Part shown: piece after piece, positions 7,362-17,025 of the stretch | How the letters are laid out: each line of letters starts with the position of its first letter | How positions within the stretch are numbered: the first letter of the stretch is position 1 | Assembly (NCBI RefSeq): GCF_002355515.1 | Contig: NZ_AP014809.1 | Coordinates: forward strand, 761,001 to 825,000 | Reading direction: 5' to 3' | Source of the DNA: Methylorubrum populi | GTDB lineage: Bacteria; Pseudomonadota; Alphaproteobacteria; Rhizobiales; Beijerinckiaceae | Length of the DNA stretch: 64,000 nucleotides | Translations under genes and position numbers: made by a program | Notes under the pieces: model-generated | The model's input: the letters and a program-made list of their open reading frames with translations, nothing else | Databases searched by the model: none | Told to the model about the DNA's origin: nothing

Positions 7362-8629
7362 GCCGGACTCGCCTGCGCGTTCCGGGGCGCCAGCGAGACG
7401 TCGCGGATCGGCAGATTGAGGAGGCCGGCGAGGAGCGCGAGGCCGATCGAGAGGCTCCAAGCCACGTCGTAGGACCCGGTATGGGCGAAGATGAAGCCCG
7501 CGCCCCAGGCGCCGAAGAAGGCGCCGACCTGATGGCTCATGAAGACGATGCCGAACAGCGTCGAGAGATAGCGCACGCCGAAGATCTGCCCGACGAGACC
7601 GCTCGTCAACGGGACGGTGCCGAGCCAGAGAAAGCCGATGGCGCAGGCAAACAGCGTCGCGGTGAGCGGGGTGAAGGGGCTCACGAGAAACAGCCCCATC
7701 ACGGCGGCGCGGGCGAAGTAGATCCAGGACAGCACGTATTTCTTGCGCAACCGGTCCGCGGCGACGCCGAAGGCGTAGGAGCCGAGAATGTTGAACAGCC
7801 CGATCAAGGCCAGCGCGCGGGCGCCGATGCCTGCGTCGAGGCCGGCATCGGTCAGGACGGCCGGCAGGTGGGTCGAGACGAAGGCGATGTGGAAGCCGCA
7901 GACGAAGAAGCCGGCATTGAGCAGCCAGTAGCCGCGATGGGCCGCCGCCAGCCGCAGGGCGGCACCGAACGGGATCTCGTCGGGCGTCGCGGCCGGCCGC
8001 ACCGCCCCGAAGGCGACCTTTCGGGCGATGCCGAGGGCGAGTGGCACCATCAGCGCGGCGAGCCCCGCGGCGGCGAGGAGCGCCCCGCGCCAGCCGAGTT
8101 CGTCCACCGCGATCTGGGTGGCCGGAACCAGCAGGAACTGACCGACCGAGCCGCCCGCGGTGACGATGCCCGCGGCCGCGCCCCGCCGCCCCGGCGGCAT
8201 CAGCGGCACGACCGCGCCGAGCACGACGACGAAGGTGACGCCGGTCATGGCGAGCCCGACCAGGAAACCGAGCGTGACGGTGAGGCCGAGCGCCGAGGCC
8301 ACGGAGGCCGCCAGCGCGAGGCCGACGGCATAAAGGAGGCCGCCGCCGCCGGCGACGCGCCCGGGGCCGTAGCGGTCCACCAGTGCCCCGACGAAGGGCT
8401 GAGCGAGGCCGAAAATCAGATTCTGCACGGCCATGGCGAAGCCGAAGCTCTCGCGCCCGACGCCGAGATCCAGCTCGACCGGTCGCATGAACAGACCGAA
8501 GCCCTGGCGGATGCCCATGGCGATCGTCACGATCACCGCACCGCAGGCGAGCGCGACCCAGGCAGGGGATTGTCGATGAAGCGGGGAGCGGATCAAGGTC
8601 GCGTGTCCAGGAAAGCCGGCCGGGATCAT
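7358..8629 (-). CDS. MFS transporter
   Basis: A 12-helix major facilitator protein of about 423 residues. The loop 2-3 motif appears as ALVDRYGPGRVAGGGG, the N half begins VALACGAVIVTIAMGIRQGFGLFMRP, and the C half contains VAADRLRKKY, the second copy of the loop motif. The GIRQGFGLFMRP helix recalls the oxalate/formate antiporter-like MFS group, but the substrate is not predictable. A GTG at 8680 would add 17 residues; the ATG at 8629 is preferred because the added residues look non-coding. The 41-residue peptide follows by ATGA overlap. Confidence 0.88.
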   Translation of the reverse strand: MIPAGFPGHATLIRSPLHRQSPAWVALACGAVIVTIAMGIRQGFGLFMRPVELDLGVGRESFGFAMAVQNLIFGLAQPFVGALVDRYGPGRVAGGGGLLYAVGLALAASVASALGLTVTLGFLVGLAMTGVTFVVVLGAVVPLMPPGRRGAAAGIVTAGGSVGQFLLVPATQIAVDELGWRGALLAAAGLAALMVPLALGIARKVAFGAVRPAATPDEIPFGAALRLAAAHRGYWLLNAGFFVCGFHIAFVSTHLPAVLTDAGLDAGIGARALALIGLFNILGSYAFGVAADRLRKKYVLSWIYFARAAVMGLFLVSPFTPLTATLFACAIGFLWLGTVPLTSGLVGQIFGVRYLSTLFGIVFMSHQVGAFFGAWGAGFIFAHTGSYDVAWSLSIGLALLAGLLNLPIRDVSLAPRNAQASPA

Positions 8630-8828
8630 ATTCCGGATCGCGGGCTCGGAAGAACCGGCCCGTGCCGCATGGCGGATCACGCGATGGACGCGGTGCCCGA
8701 GCGTGTCGCCGGGGCCACCCCTCGGCCCCGTTCGCCATCCTCCACTTCCGCACGCGTAGCCTTGCCGGTCCCCGCTCCGCTAAGGTCCGCCCGATGGATG
8801 ATTTCCGGCGGGCGGCGAACGGTTCGGG

Positions 8829-11309
8829 ATGACGGCGCAGGGACCGGACAGGCCGGACGAGGACGGAACCGAGACGAGGGCGGCGGCGCGCGAAGCGGCG
8901 CGGGCGGCCGGCCTGCTCGCGCGCCAGCTCGGCCGGCTCGCCGGAAGTGCCGGACGCAGCGCCTGGCGCAGCGGGACCGCAGCGGCCAGGGGCGTGGCGA
9001 AAGGGTCCGCGCCGGTCTTGTCACGGGCCGCGGACCGCCTCCGCCCGTCCGGGCCACACGCCGCGCCGGCAGCCCCCGCTGCGGACCCGGCGCCGGTCGA
9101 CGGATCAGGCGGGCGAGGTCGACGCGTCGGCCCCCTCCCCGGCCGCTCGTCGCGCCGCCGGCGCACCTGGCTCATCGCGGGGGCCGCTCTCGTCGGCCTG
9201 CCGCTGGTGATCCTGGCCGGATATGTCTTCGCCGCCTTCGCCACGCTGCCTCCGCTCGGCGGCGTGGCGCCGGAGGCCGCCCAGCGCGCCCTCGTGGTCG
9301 AGGCCGAGGACGGCCGCTCCTTCGCCACCCGGGGCGCGTTCCAGGGCGAGAAGCTGACCGAGAAGACGCTGCCGCCCCGGCTCGCCCAGGCGATCGTCGC
9401 GATCGAGGACCGGCGCTTCTCCAGCCATTGGGGGATCGACCTGCGCGGCCTGATCCGCGCCGCGTGGCGCAACGCGACCGGCGGCGGCGTGCGCGAGGGC
9501 GGCTCGACCCTCACCCAGCAATATGCCCGCCTCACCTCGCTCACACAGGAGAAGACGCTCAGGCGCAAGATCCAGGAGGCGTTCCTGGCGCTGCGTCTGG
9601 AGAGCACGCTGACGAAGCCCGAGATCCTCACCGGCTATCTCAACACCGCCTATTTCGGCGCCGGCGCCTACGGGGCCGATGCGGCGTCGCGGCGCTATTT
9701 CGGGCATGGGGCCGCCGGCCTGACCCTGCCGGAGGCGGCGATGCTGGCCGGCCTCGTGCGCGCGCCCTCGCAACTCGCCCCGACCCGCAATTTCGGCGGC
9801 GCCAAGGAGCGGGCCGATCTCGTGCTCCAGGCCATGGTCGAGACCGGCGCGATCAGCCAGACCGAGGCCGACAAGGCGCGGGCGGAGAAGCTGACGCTCC
9901 ACACCCCGCCCGAGACGCCGCCGGGCACCAACTACTTCCTCGACGCGCTCCAGGGCGAGGTGAAGCGGCTGACCGAGGCGGCCGGCGACGTCACCGTGCG
10001 CTCGACGCTCAACCTCGAACTCCAAAGCCTCGCCGAGGGCGTGCTCGCCCGCCGCCTCGACGCGGAGGGCGGAAAGAAGAAGGTCGGCCAGGGGGCGCTG
10101 GTGGCGCTGGCCCCGGACGGGGCGATCCTCGCCATGGTCGGCGGGCGCGACTACGAGGACAGCCAGTTCAACCGGGCGACCCAGGCGAAACGCCAGGCCG
10201 GCTCACTGTTCAAGCTCTTCGTCTATCTCGCGGCCTACGGACGGGGCTACTTCCCCGACAGCGTGCTCGTCGACCGCCCGACCCAGATCGGCGAGTGGGA
10301 GCCGCAGAACTCCAACAACCGCTTCCGCGGCGCGCTGCCGCTGCGCTCGGCCTTCGCACTCTCGGTCAACACCATCGCCGCCCAGCTCGGCGAGGAGGTC
10401 GGGATCGCCGCCATCGCCGCCGAGGCGCGGCGTCTCGGCGTGCAATCGGACCTGCCGGAGGTGCCGAGCCTCGCCCTCGGCACGGCGGACGTGACGCTTC
10501 TCGAGATGACCCGCGCCTATGCCGGGGTGCTCGGCTCGGGCGTCCCGGTGGAGCCCTATCTCGTCCGAACGGTCCGTGGAAACACGCCGCAACCGCTCTT
10601 TCAGCGCCCGGCGCCGAAGCCCGGCGCGGCCATGGATGCGCAGGTCCAGTCGATGATGCTCGACTCGCTCCAGGCGGTGGTCGAATCCGGCACCGGAAAG
10701 GCGGCGCGGATCAACGGCCTCGCCGTCGGCGGCAAGACCGGCACCAGTCAAGACTACCGCGACGCGTGGTTCGTCGGGCTGACGCCGGACATGATCGTCG
10801 GCGTGTGGGTCGGCAACGACGACAACGCGCCGATGAACAAGGTGACCGGCGGCGACATCCCGGCCCGCGTCTTCCACGACTTCGTGGAGCGGGCGCAGAA
10901 GGTGCTGAAGGGCCGCAAACGCCCCGCCCCCTCCGCCGCGCGGGCGGAGCCGGTCCCGGCCAACGCCGTGGCTCCCGCGCCGACGCCCGCCGCCGGCGAG
11001 GTGCGCGGCGTGCCCGAAGTGGTCGATACCGGCACGCTGGCGATCCGCGGGCGTACCGTGCATCTGCTCGGCGTCGTCGGCGAGGGCGGCGCGCTCGCCC
11101 GCCAGCTCGCGCGCTACCTGCGCCGCCGCGAGGTCGTCTGCTCCGGCGACCCGGCCTCCGCCCGCTGCCGCCTGGACGGCGACGATCTCGCCGCCCTGAT
11201 CGTCACCGCCGGCGGCGCGCGGGTGAGCGAGGATGCGCCGTCCGACCTAATCGAGGCCGAGGATCAGGCCCGGGCCGAGCGCGCGGGCCTTTGGCAGCGG
11301 GAGCGGTGA
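8829..11309 (+). CDS. Class A penicillin-binding protein (PBP1A family) with C-terminal SNase-like domain
   Basis: A bifunctional peptidoglycan synthase of 826 residues. After a basic, Arg-rich cytosolic N-terminus there is one membrane anchor (about 115-140), a GT51 glycosyltransferase domain with the catalytic Glu in IEDRRFSSHWGID and GGSTLTQQYARL, and a transpeptidase with SLFK (active Ser), SVN and KTGTSQDYRDAWFVG. The last 90 residues (about 735-826) do not belong to PBPs: VHLLGVVG, RRREVVC, ARCRLDGDDLAALIVTAGGA and AEDQARAERAGLW follow the order of staphylococcal-nuclease-like proteins. The usual SNase catalytic Arg and Glu are not evident, so it may be a binding module. The start has no strong ribosome binding site. 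Confidence 0.92.
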   Translation: MTAQGPDRPDEDGTETRAAAREAARAAGLLARQLGRLAGSAGRSAWRSGTAAARGVAKGSAPVLSRAADRLRPSGPHAAPAAPAADPAPVDGSGGRGRRVGPLPGRSSRRRRTWLIAGAALVGLPLVILAGYVFAAFATLPPLGGVAPEAAQRALVVEAEDGRSFATRGAFQGEKLTEKTLPPRLAQAIVAIEDRRFSSHWGIDLRGLIRAAWRNATGGGVREGGSTLTQQYARLTSLTQEKTLRRKIQEAFLALRLESTLTKPEILTGYLNTAYFGAGAYGADAASRRYFGHGAAGLTLPEAAMLAGLVRAPSQLAPTRNFGGAKERADLVLQAMVETGAISQTEADKARAEKLTLHTPPETPPGTNYFLDALQGEVKRLTEAAGDVTVRSTLNLELQSLAEGVLARRLDAEGGKKKVGQGALVALAPDGAILAMVGGRDYEDSQFNRATQAKRQAGSLFKLFVYLAAYGRGYFPDSVLVDRPTQIGEWEPQNSNNRFRGALPLRSAFALSVNTIAAQLGEEVGIAAIAAEARRLGVQSDLPEVPSLALGTADVTLLEMTRAYAGVLGSGVPVEPYLVRTVRGNTPQPLFQRPAPKPGAAMDAQVQSMMLDSLQAVVESGTGKAARINGLAVGGKTGTSQDYRDAWFVGLTPDMIVGVWVGNDDNAPMNKVTGGDIPARVFHDFVERAQKVLKGRKRPAPSAARAEPVPANAVAPAPTPAAGEVRGVPEVVDTGTLAIRGRTVHLLGVVGEGGALARQLARYLRRREVVCSGDPASARCRLDGDDLAALIVTAGGARVSEDAPSDLIEAEDQARAERAGLWQRER

Positions 11310-11353
11310 GACGGCGCGTCGGGGAGGTGCCGCGCGGCGATCGACGGCCGCGC

Positions 11354-12226
11354 TCACGGCTCAGGCACGGCTCGAAGCTCCGCCGTGCTGGCCAGGATCG
11401 TCTCCTTCAATGCCGTCGCGATCGGATGCTGGTGGCCTGAGCCGAGCACCACGAACTCGACCTCGCCGATCGGCGGCAGCCCGGCCGATTTCGGGATCGG
11501 TGCCAGCCCCGGCGGCATGACCCTGGCCGAGTGCGGCGCGAAGCCCAGACCTGCTTCGACGGCGGCGCGCAGCCCCATCAGGCTGCCGCTGGTGCAGGCG
11601 ATTCGCCAGGAGCGCCCCGCCGCTTCGAGCGCATCGAGCGCGAGCGCCCGCGTCATCGAGGGCGGCGGATAGAGGATCAGCGGCACCGGCAGCACCGGAT
11701 CGGGGACAGAACCGGGGCGCCCTGCCCAGATCAGCTCCTCCGCCCACACCAGTTCGCCGCGGGGATCGCCGCGGCGGCGCTTGCAGAAGATCACGTCCAG
11801 CTCGCCCGCATCGTAGCCCTGGTAGAGCGTCCGGCTGAGCCCGACCGTCAGCTGTATGTCCACGGAAGGGTGGCGGTCGGCGAAACGGGCGAGGACCTGG
11901 GCCAGGGCAGACAGGGTGTAGTCCTCGGAGACGCCGAGGCGGATGCGACCGCGCAGGCCGCTCGGCGAGAAGAAGGCGCGAAGCCGGTCGTGCGCCTCCA
12001 GCAGGTCGCGGGCGAAGCCGATCATGGCTTGGCCGTCCGGCGTCGCGGCGACCCGGTGCGTGTCCCGCATGAGGAGGGGGCGGTCCAGCGCCTGTTCGAG
12101 CCGCGCGATATGCCCGCTGACCGTGGATTGCCGCACGCCCAGCACCTGCGCGGCGGCGGTGAAGCTGCCGTTGTCGAGGACGGCCAGGAAGGAGCGGATC
12201 TGATCGAGGTTCAGGTTGCTCATCAT
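11354..12226 (-). CDS. LysR-family transcriptional regulator
   Basis: A 290-residue LysR protein: an N-terminal winged helix-turn-helix (LDQIRSFLAVLDNGSFTAAAQVLGVRQSTVSGHIARLEQAL) and a periplasmic-binding-like effector domain beginning at about residue 92 (GRIRLGVSEDY). It is transcribed divergently from the small membrane protein gene at 12321, so that gene and the DUF1275 gene after it are plausible targets. ATG ATG leaves the start at 12226 or 12223. The inducer is unknown. Confidence 0.9.
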   Translation of the reverse strand: MMSNLNLDQIRSFLAVLDNGSFTAAAQVLGVRQSTVSGHIARLEQALDRPLLMRDTHRVAATPDGQAMIGFARDLLEAHDRLRAFFSPSGLRGRIRLGVSEDYTLSALAQVLARFADRHPSVDIQLTVGLSRTLYQGYDAGELDVIFCKRRRGDPRGELVWAEELIWAGRPGSVPDPVLPVPLILYPPPSMTRALALDALEAAGRSWRIACTSGSLMGLRAAVEAGLGFAPHSARVMPPGLAPIPKSAGLPPIGEVEFVVLGSGHQHPIATALKETILASTAELRAVPEP

Positions 12227-12320
12227 GGTTCGTGATAGCCGATATCCCTATCGGCCTGGAGCCCGGCGGGCGTAGGATCGAGGCCGAACCCAACCTTCCG
12301 CCCAGCGCGAAGCCTCGCCG

Positions 12321-12539
12321 ATGACCGCACCCGTCGCCATCACCATGATCTTCCTCGGCGGCTTCGTCGCCATCCCGGCCTTCGGCCGGTGGGCGCATCA
12401 GGTGACGGAGGCGCTCGCCTTCGTTCTGGCGACCGTCCTCGTCGTCACCATCATCCTGTTTCTCTGCAATCGTTGGCCTGAATATTACGCCAACCCGCGC
12501 AACCCGGTGGCCATCACCGATCCGCCTCTCGACGATTAG
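12321..12539 (+). CDS. 72-residue hydrophobic protein, unknown function
   Basis: The product has two predicted membrane segments (VAITMIFLGGFVAIPAF and LAFVLATVLVVTIILFL) and a polar C-terminus (PEYYANPRNPVAITDPPLDD). It lies 94 bases from the divergent LysR gene and 43 bases ahead of the DUF1275 gene, so it may form an operon with the latter. I do not recognise a family. Confidence 0.55.
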   Translation: MTAPVAITMIFLGGFVAIPAFGRWAHQVTEALAFVLATVLVVTIILFLCNRWPEYYANPRNPVAITDPPLDD

Positions 12540-12582
12540 CCCATCGCGCCGCCTTCATCGTTTGCGACTTAGGGAAAATCTC

Positions 12583-13329
12583 GTGAAACTGCAGATTAAG
12601 AGTGGCGGCACGTCCGCCGCAACCGGCCTCGCCTTTGTCGCCGGCTTCGTCGATGCCGCCGCCTTCATCGCGCTGACGGGCCTGTTCACGGCGCACATCA
12701 CGGGTAACTTCGTTCTCATCGGTGCCGAGTTGGTCGCGAGTTCGAGCGGCGTCTTGGCGAAACTCCTGGCGCTGCCGGTCTTCGTGGGTGCGGTGGCGGG
12801 GGCGCGCATCCTCGCTTTGCTCCTGGAACGGCGGGACGGCGATCCGCTGCCCTGGCTGCTTGCCGTCGAGGCAGGCCTCCTCGCGGGCTTCGCTCTGTGC
12901 GGGACGCTGTGGTCGCCGCTGGTCGCGCCCGACGGCGCCCCGGCCCTGATCGTCGGCATGCTCGCCGTCGCGGCCATGGGCGTGCAGAACGCGATCGGCC
13001 GTCTCTCGCTCGGCCATCTCGCTCCAACCACGGTGATGACCGTGAGCGTGAGCCAAGCCGTCATCGACGCGACCGATCTCGCCCTGAGAACCTCCGGAAA
13101 TCCGGCTCAGACCCGCGCGCGGTTTCTGCGCGTGCTGCCGGCCATCGCCGCCTTCGCCGCGGGCGCCCTCTGCGGCGCGTTCGGGATCGCCTATCTGGCC
13201 TTCGGCAGCGTCGCGCTGCCGATCGTGATTCTCGTCGGCCTGGTCGTCCTCGCGACGGCGCCCACGGCAACCCGCAAGGACGGATTGCCGGAAGCGGCGC
13301 GCGGCCTCGTCTCCGCGCCCGAGCGATAG
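12583..13329 (+). CDS. DUF1275 (YoaK-like) membrane protein
   Basis: A 248-residue integral membrane protein of the DUF1275/YoaK family. The N-terminal AGFVDAAAFIALTGLFTAHITGNFV is the family signature. Six or seven hydrophobic helices are visible. The GTG at 12583 is chosen over the in-frame TTG at 12562 because AGGG lies eight bases before it. No function is established for the family. The LysR gene upstream may regulate it. Confidence 0.85.
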   Translation: MKLQIKSGGTSAATGLAFVAGFVDAAAFIALTGLFTAHITGNFVLIGAELVASSSGVLAKLLALPVFVGAVAGARILALLLERRDGDPLPWLLAVEAGLLAGFALCGTLWSPLVAPDGAPALIVGMLAVAAMGVQNAIGRLSLGHLAPTTVMTVSVSQAVIDATDLALRTSGNPAQTRARFLRVLPAIAAFAAGALCGAFGIAYLAFGSVALPIVILVGLVVLATAPTATRKDGLPEAARGLVSAPER

Positions 13330-13377
13330 GGCAAGTCGCTCTGCCCCCCGCCCGCTGCGGCACGCTCTCGGATCGGC

Positions 13378-14865
13378 CTATCGGAACGGCGGCTCGTCGA
13401 AGCTCCTGAGCTTCCTCGAATGCAGGCCCGCCCGGTCGGCACGCAGCGCGTCGAGGGTGGCGAGCCCGATCTGGAGGTGCTCGGCCACCGCCCGCTCGTA
13501 GAAGGCATTGGCCGCACCCGGCAGCTTGATCTCGCCGTGCAGCGGCTTGTCGGAGACGCAGAGCAGGGTGCCGTAGGGAACCCGCAGGCGAAAACCCTGC
13601 GCGGCGATGGTGCCGCTCTCCATGTCCACCGCGATCGCCCGCGAGAGGTTGATCTGGCGCCGCTCCTGGCTGAAGCGGAGCTCCCAGTTGCGGTCGTCGT
13701 AGGTCACGACGGTGCCGGTGCGCAGGCGGCGCTTCAGTGCGTCGGCCCGCTCGCCGGTGACGGCGGCGGCGGCCGATTGCAGGGCGATCTGCACCTCGGC
13801 GAGCGCCGGCACCGGGATTTCCGGCGGCACGAGATCATCGAGGATGCGGTCGCGCCGCAGATATCCGTGGGCGAGCACGTAGTCGCCGATGGTCTGCGAC
13901 TGGCGCAGGCCGCCGCAATGCCCGACCATCAGCCAGCAATGCGGGCGCAGAACCGCGAGGTGGTCGGTGATCGTCTTGGCGTTGGAAGGGCCGACGCCGA
14001 TATTGACCAGCGTCGTGCCCTGGGGCGCGCCGTCCGGCCCGCGCCCGACGAGGTGGTAGGCCGGCATCTGAAACTTGTGCCAGGGCGAGGCGGCGATCAG
14101 CGCCGCCGGATCGGCCGAGGCCGCCTCGGCCTGCGCGACCACGATCCCGCCGGGCAGCACCAGCCGCTCGCCCTCTCCCGCCGCGAGACGCTCCAGCCCG
14201 TAGCGGACGAAGCCGTCGACGTAGCGGTGGTAGTTGGTGAGCAGGATCCAGGGCTGGATCTCGCGCCAGTCCGAACCCGTGTAGTGGACGAGCCGGCGCA
14301 GCGAATAGTCGGTGCGCACTCCGTCGAACAGGGCGAGCGGGCGCGGATCGCCCGGGTTCTCCAGCCACAGCCCGTCGGCCACCTCGTCGCCGACGACGGA
14401 GAGCAGCGGCACCGGAAACAGGCTGGCAAGGTCGCTGGCGCTGACGCCGCTGCCGCCGAGATCGGTGCCGGGCTCGACGATGTAGGGGTAGGGGATTTCC
14501 TGGCCCGAGAGACCGACCTCGATGCCGGCGCCGTAATCGCGCACCAGCGGCCGCAACTGCTCCAGCAGGTAGGGCCGGAAGTAGCCGGGCTGCGTCACCG
14601 TCGTGGCGTAGAGCCCCGGCGCCTGGAACTTGGCGGTGGCGCGGTTGAGCCGCGGCAGCGGCCCCGTGGGCTGGTAGGTCAGGCGCAGTTCGGGATAGCG
14701 GAACTGGAGCCGCTCGGTCGCGTCGGGCGGGATCCGGTGTTCGAGGTAGCGGGCCAGCGCCGTCTGGAGCGCCTGGGTCGCGCCGGCGTGCAGCGCTTCC
14801 AGCCGCTCCACGGCCGTCTCCGCGTCGGGAACAGCCTCCATCGGCCGCAACTCTTCGATGACCAT
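13378..14865 (-). CDS. amn: AMP nucleosidase
   Basis: An enzyme of 495 residues that hydrolyses AMP to adenine and ribose 5-phosphate. The N-terminal AMN domain (TYQPTGPLPRLNRATAKFQAPGLYATTVTQP) precedes a nucleoside phosphorylase-like domain with IGVGPSNAKTITDHLAVLRPHCWLMVGHCGGLR and VDMESGTIAAQGFR, the phosphate- and purine-binding segments. GGGGAGG before the ATG fixes the start. It stands alone, in divergent orientation to trmO, and converges on the DUF1275 gene. Confidence 0.95.
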   Translation of the reverse strand: MVIEELRPMEAVPDAETAVERLEALHAGATQALQTALARYLEHRIPPDATERLQFRYPELRLTYQPTGPLPRLNRATAKFQAPGLYATTVTQPGYFRPYLLEQLRPLVRDYGAGIEVGLSGQEIPYPYIVEPGTDLGGSGVSASDLASLFPVPLLSVVGDEVADGLWLENPGDPRPLALFDGVRTDYSLRRLVHYTGSDWREIQPWILLTNYHRYVDGFVRYGLERLAAGEGERLVLPGGIVVAQAEAASADPAALIAASPWHKFQMPAYHLVGRGPDGAPQGTTLVNIGVGPSNAKTITDHLAVLRPHCWLMVGHCGGLRQSQTIGDYVLAHGYLRRDRILDDLVPPEIPVPALAEVQIALQSAAAAVTGERADALKRRLRTGTVVTYDDRNWELRFSQERRQINLSRAIAVDMESGTIAAQGFRLRVPYGTLLCVSDKPLHGEIKLPGAANAFYERAVAEHLQIGLATLDALRADRAGLHSRKLRSFDEPPFR

Positions 14866-15048
14866 ATCGCCTCCCCGTTCACCCCTGGGTGTCTACACTG
14901 ACCGGGACGGCGAGACGAGCAAGCGGCATGCGAGGGATCGGTTTGCCTCCCTTTCCCGCCCGCCTTCTCGGCTGCCTTCTCGCCTGCCTTGCGGCGGCGG
15001 CGCGCCGGGGCGACAAGGCCTCGTCGGCGAACAGGAGCGCGAGGGCGG

Positions 15049-15555
15049 ATGAACGAGGATGTCGAGCGGCGCCCCGGCGAGGAGGCGATCCCGCTGCCCG
15101 CCGACTACGATGCCGGCCTCTACTTCATCGGCCGGATCCGCACGCCCTGGAAGGCTCGCGCCGAGTGCCCGAAGAACGGCACCCAGACCGATGCGGTCTG
15201 CACGCTCGACGTCGATGCGCGCTACCACGCCGCCCTGCAGAACCTGGAGGGCGCCACACACCTGATCGTGCTCTACTGGATGGACCGGGCGGCGCGCGAC
15301 CTCGTGCGCCAGCAACCGCGCCATGCCGAGGGCAGCCGCGGCACCTTCTCGCTCCGTTCGCCGGCGCGGCCGAACCCGATCGCCCTCGCCGTGGTCGAGC
15401 GGCTCACGATCTCCGACGGCACCGTGAGCGTGCGCGGGCTCGACTGCCTCGATGGAACGCCGCTCCTCGACATCAAGCCCTACTATGCCTCGACCGACAG
15501 CCGGCCGGAGGCACGGGTCGACCGCGCCGGGACCGAGACGCGGACGGCGTCCTGA
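15049..15555 (+). CDS. trmO: tRNA m6t6A37 methyltransferase, TrmO/TsaA family
   Basis: A 168-residue protein of the UPF0066/TsaA family. TrmO uses S-adenosylmethionine to N6-methylate t6A37 in tRNA-Thr. Family marks are YFIGRIRTPWK, LIVLYWMDRA, RSPARPNPIALAVVERL and VRGLDCLDGTPLLDIKPYY. An earlier in-frame ATG at 14989 is rejected: it adds only an Arg-rich stretch, and AGGAGCGCGAGGG precedes the ATG at 15049. Family members in some bacteria act in other pathways, so substrate identity is inferred. Confidence 0.85.
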   Translation: MNEDVERRPGEEAIPLPADYDAGLYFIGRIRTPWKARAECPKNGTQTDAVCTLDVDARYHAALQNLEGATHLIVLYWMDRAARDLVRQQPRHAEGSRGTFSLRSPARPNPIALAVVERLTISDGTVSVRGLDCLDGTPLLDIKPYYASTDSRPEARVDRAGTETRTAS

Positions 15556-15777
15556 CCGGACCCTCCGCTGGATCGAAGCGGATACCGTATCGGCGTGAAG
15601 GCGCGATGGCGCCTGGGCGACGTGCGGACCCCGCTCTGCGGAGCTATCGACCGGATCGGGTCCGGGCCGGTCAGGATCGGGGGCCGATCGCTCCACCTCT
15701 CCCGGTCGCGCTGTCTCGGATCCGGTCTTTCTCAGCCGAGCGAGTGCGCCCAGGTAAACCGGTTTGACGTGGGCCTC

Positions 15778-17025
15778 TTACGTCCGCCGAGCCAAGCCGC
15801 GCCCCTGCCGGAAGACCCGTTCGACGAGAGCCGTCAGCCGGCCGCGCAAGGAGCCGCCGGGAGTCACGTCGATCAGGAAATCCGCGATCGCGCGGCGCTC
15901 CGGCCAAATCTGCGCCAGCGCCGCCGACCTGTCCCGCTCGCAGGAATCGATGGTGTCGATGTCCCCGTTCGCGAACACCGTCTCGGGCATCGCATCCATT
16001 AGCAGCGAGCCGGGTCCCGATTTCGCGTAGTCCTCGTCGTAGGCCATCTTCCAGCCGAACGCCGTGCGGCCGGACCGCAGCCAGATGTTCATCGCGATCG
16101 CCCGGCCGTCCAGGCGCAGAGCCTCGATGCCGGCACACCCGTCCCGCGCCAGTCCGACGATCATCGTCTCGGCGAAGGCGCGCAGCGACGGCGCGTTGCG
16201 GATCGCCCGCCCCTGCCGGCTTGCCCGGCCCTTCCAGCCGGCGGCCTCCAGGTCGAGGAACTCCTGAAACGCCGCGCGCACCTCCTCCGGCTTGCGATAG
16301 CTGACATGGCGCAGGTCGCCGCGCTCGGCGAGTCGCTTGCGGTGCCGCCGCAACTCGGCGCGCCGCTTCGATGAGAGGGGCTGGGCTGGTGCTGTCTGCC
16401 CTGCCTTCGGCGCATCGAACCGCGCCCGCTGCCGATGCTCGAGGGCGACGATGCGCCCCCCCTGCCGTTCGACCGCAGCGACGAGCGCGAGGAACACCGC
16501 CCCATCGGTCGGGATCTGATTGGCGCAGATCAGCCTCGGCAGGGCGGGATCGCGCGCGACGGCCCCCAGCATCGCCGACAGGGCCTCGACCGCGCGGTCG
16601 CGGTCGAGCACGGGCGAGCCGAGGAATGTCAGCCCGTTGCAGGGGGCCTCCAGCGTCCGGATCGGCAGGCCCGACGAGGGACGGGTGGTCACGAGGAGCC
16701 ACACGCCGATCAGGCTGGCTCCTCCGCCGCGGTGACGGGCCCAGGCGAGGAGGACGTGCAGCGGCGTCTCGGTCACCGTGAACATCGCACCGGCGACGGC
16801 GGGCTCCATGAACACGTTCGGCTCGGCGCAGCGCTGAACCAAGCGGCGCCATTCCGCGGCGAGCGCGCGGAAGCGCGGCGCGGCGGCGACCTCGACGACG
16901 ATTTCCGTGGGGTCCGGTGATCGGACTGGCGGCGCGTCGTCCGGGGCCGGGGCGGAGGCGGACTCGGCCGGGTGCCCCCTCTTGAAGTCGCCGCTCGAAT
17001 CCATGGACGGCCCCTTCGCTTGCAT
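15778..17025 (-). CDS. GNAT-like acetyltransferase (BioF2/CelD type)
   Basis: The product is about 415 residues from the ATG at 17025; a second ATG at 17004 is equally acceptable. Upstream frame residues look non-coding. It shows the two-lobed arrangement of the BioF2/FemAB-like acetyltransferases seen in CelD: N lobe EWRRLVQRCAEPNVFMEPA with an acyl-CoA-type pocket, C lobe EFLDLEAAGWKGRAS, IEALRLDGRAIAMNIWLRSG and KMAYDEDYAKSGPGSLLM. Such proteins acylate sugars or other surface polymers. No polysaccharide cluster is adjacent, so the acceptor is unknown. Confidence 0.8.
   Translation of the reverse strand: MQAKGPSMDSSGDFKRGHPAESASAPAPDDAPPVRSPDPTEIVVEVAAAPRFRALAAEWRRLVQRCAEPNVFMEPAVAGAMFTVTETPLHVLLAWARHRGGGASLIGVWLLVTTRPSSGLPIRTLEAPCNGLTFLGSPVLDRDRAVEALSAMLGAVARDPALPRLICANQIPTDGAVFLALVAAVERQGGRIVALEHRQRARFDAPKAGQTAPAQPLSSKRRAELRRHRKRLAERGDLRHVSYRKPEEVRAAFQEFLDLEAAGWKGRASRQGRAIRNAPSLRAFAETMIVGLARDGCAGIEALRLDGRAIAMNIWLRSGRTAFGWKMAYDEDYAKSGPGSLLMDAMPETVFANGDIDTIDSCERDRSAALAQIWPERRAIADFLIDVTPGGSLRGRLTALVERVFRQGRGLARRT

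Noticed and set aside
7481..11440. A very long plus-strand frame of more than 1300 codons across the MFS and PBP genes
   Set aside because: Its translation is Arg/Gly/Ala/Pro-rich noise, antisense to the MFS gene and out of frame with the PBP gene, both of which have clear family motifs. High GC makes such frames common.
14889..15048. Upstream extension of TrmO with a signal-like segment
   Set aside because: The leucine-rich part is in another frame from TrmO, and the good ribosome binding site is at 15049.
15756..15765. AAACCGGTTT palindrome between convergent trmO and GNAT genes
   Set aside because: Ten bases only, with no repeat or U run; too weak to call an operator or terminator.
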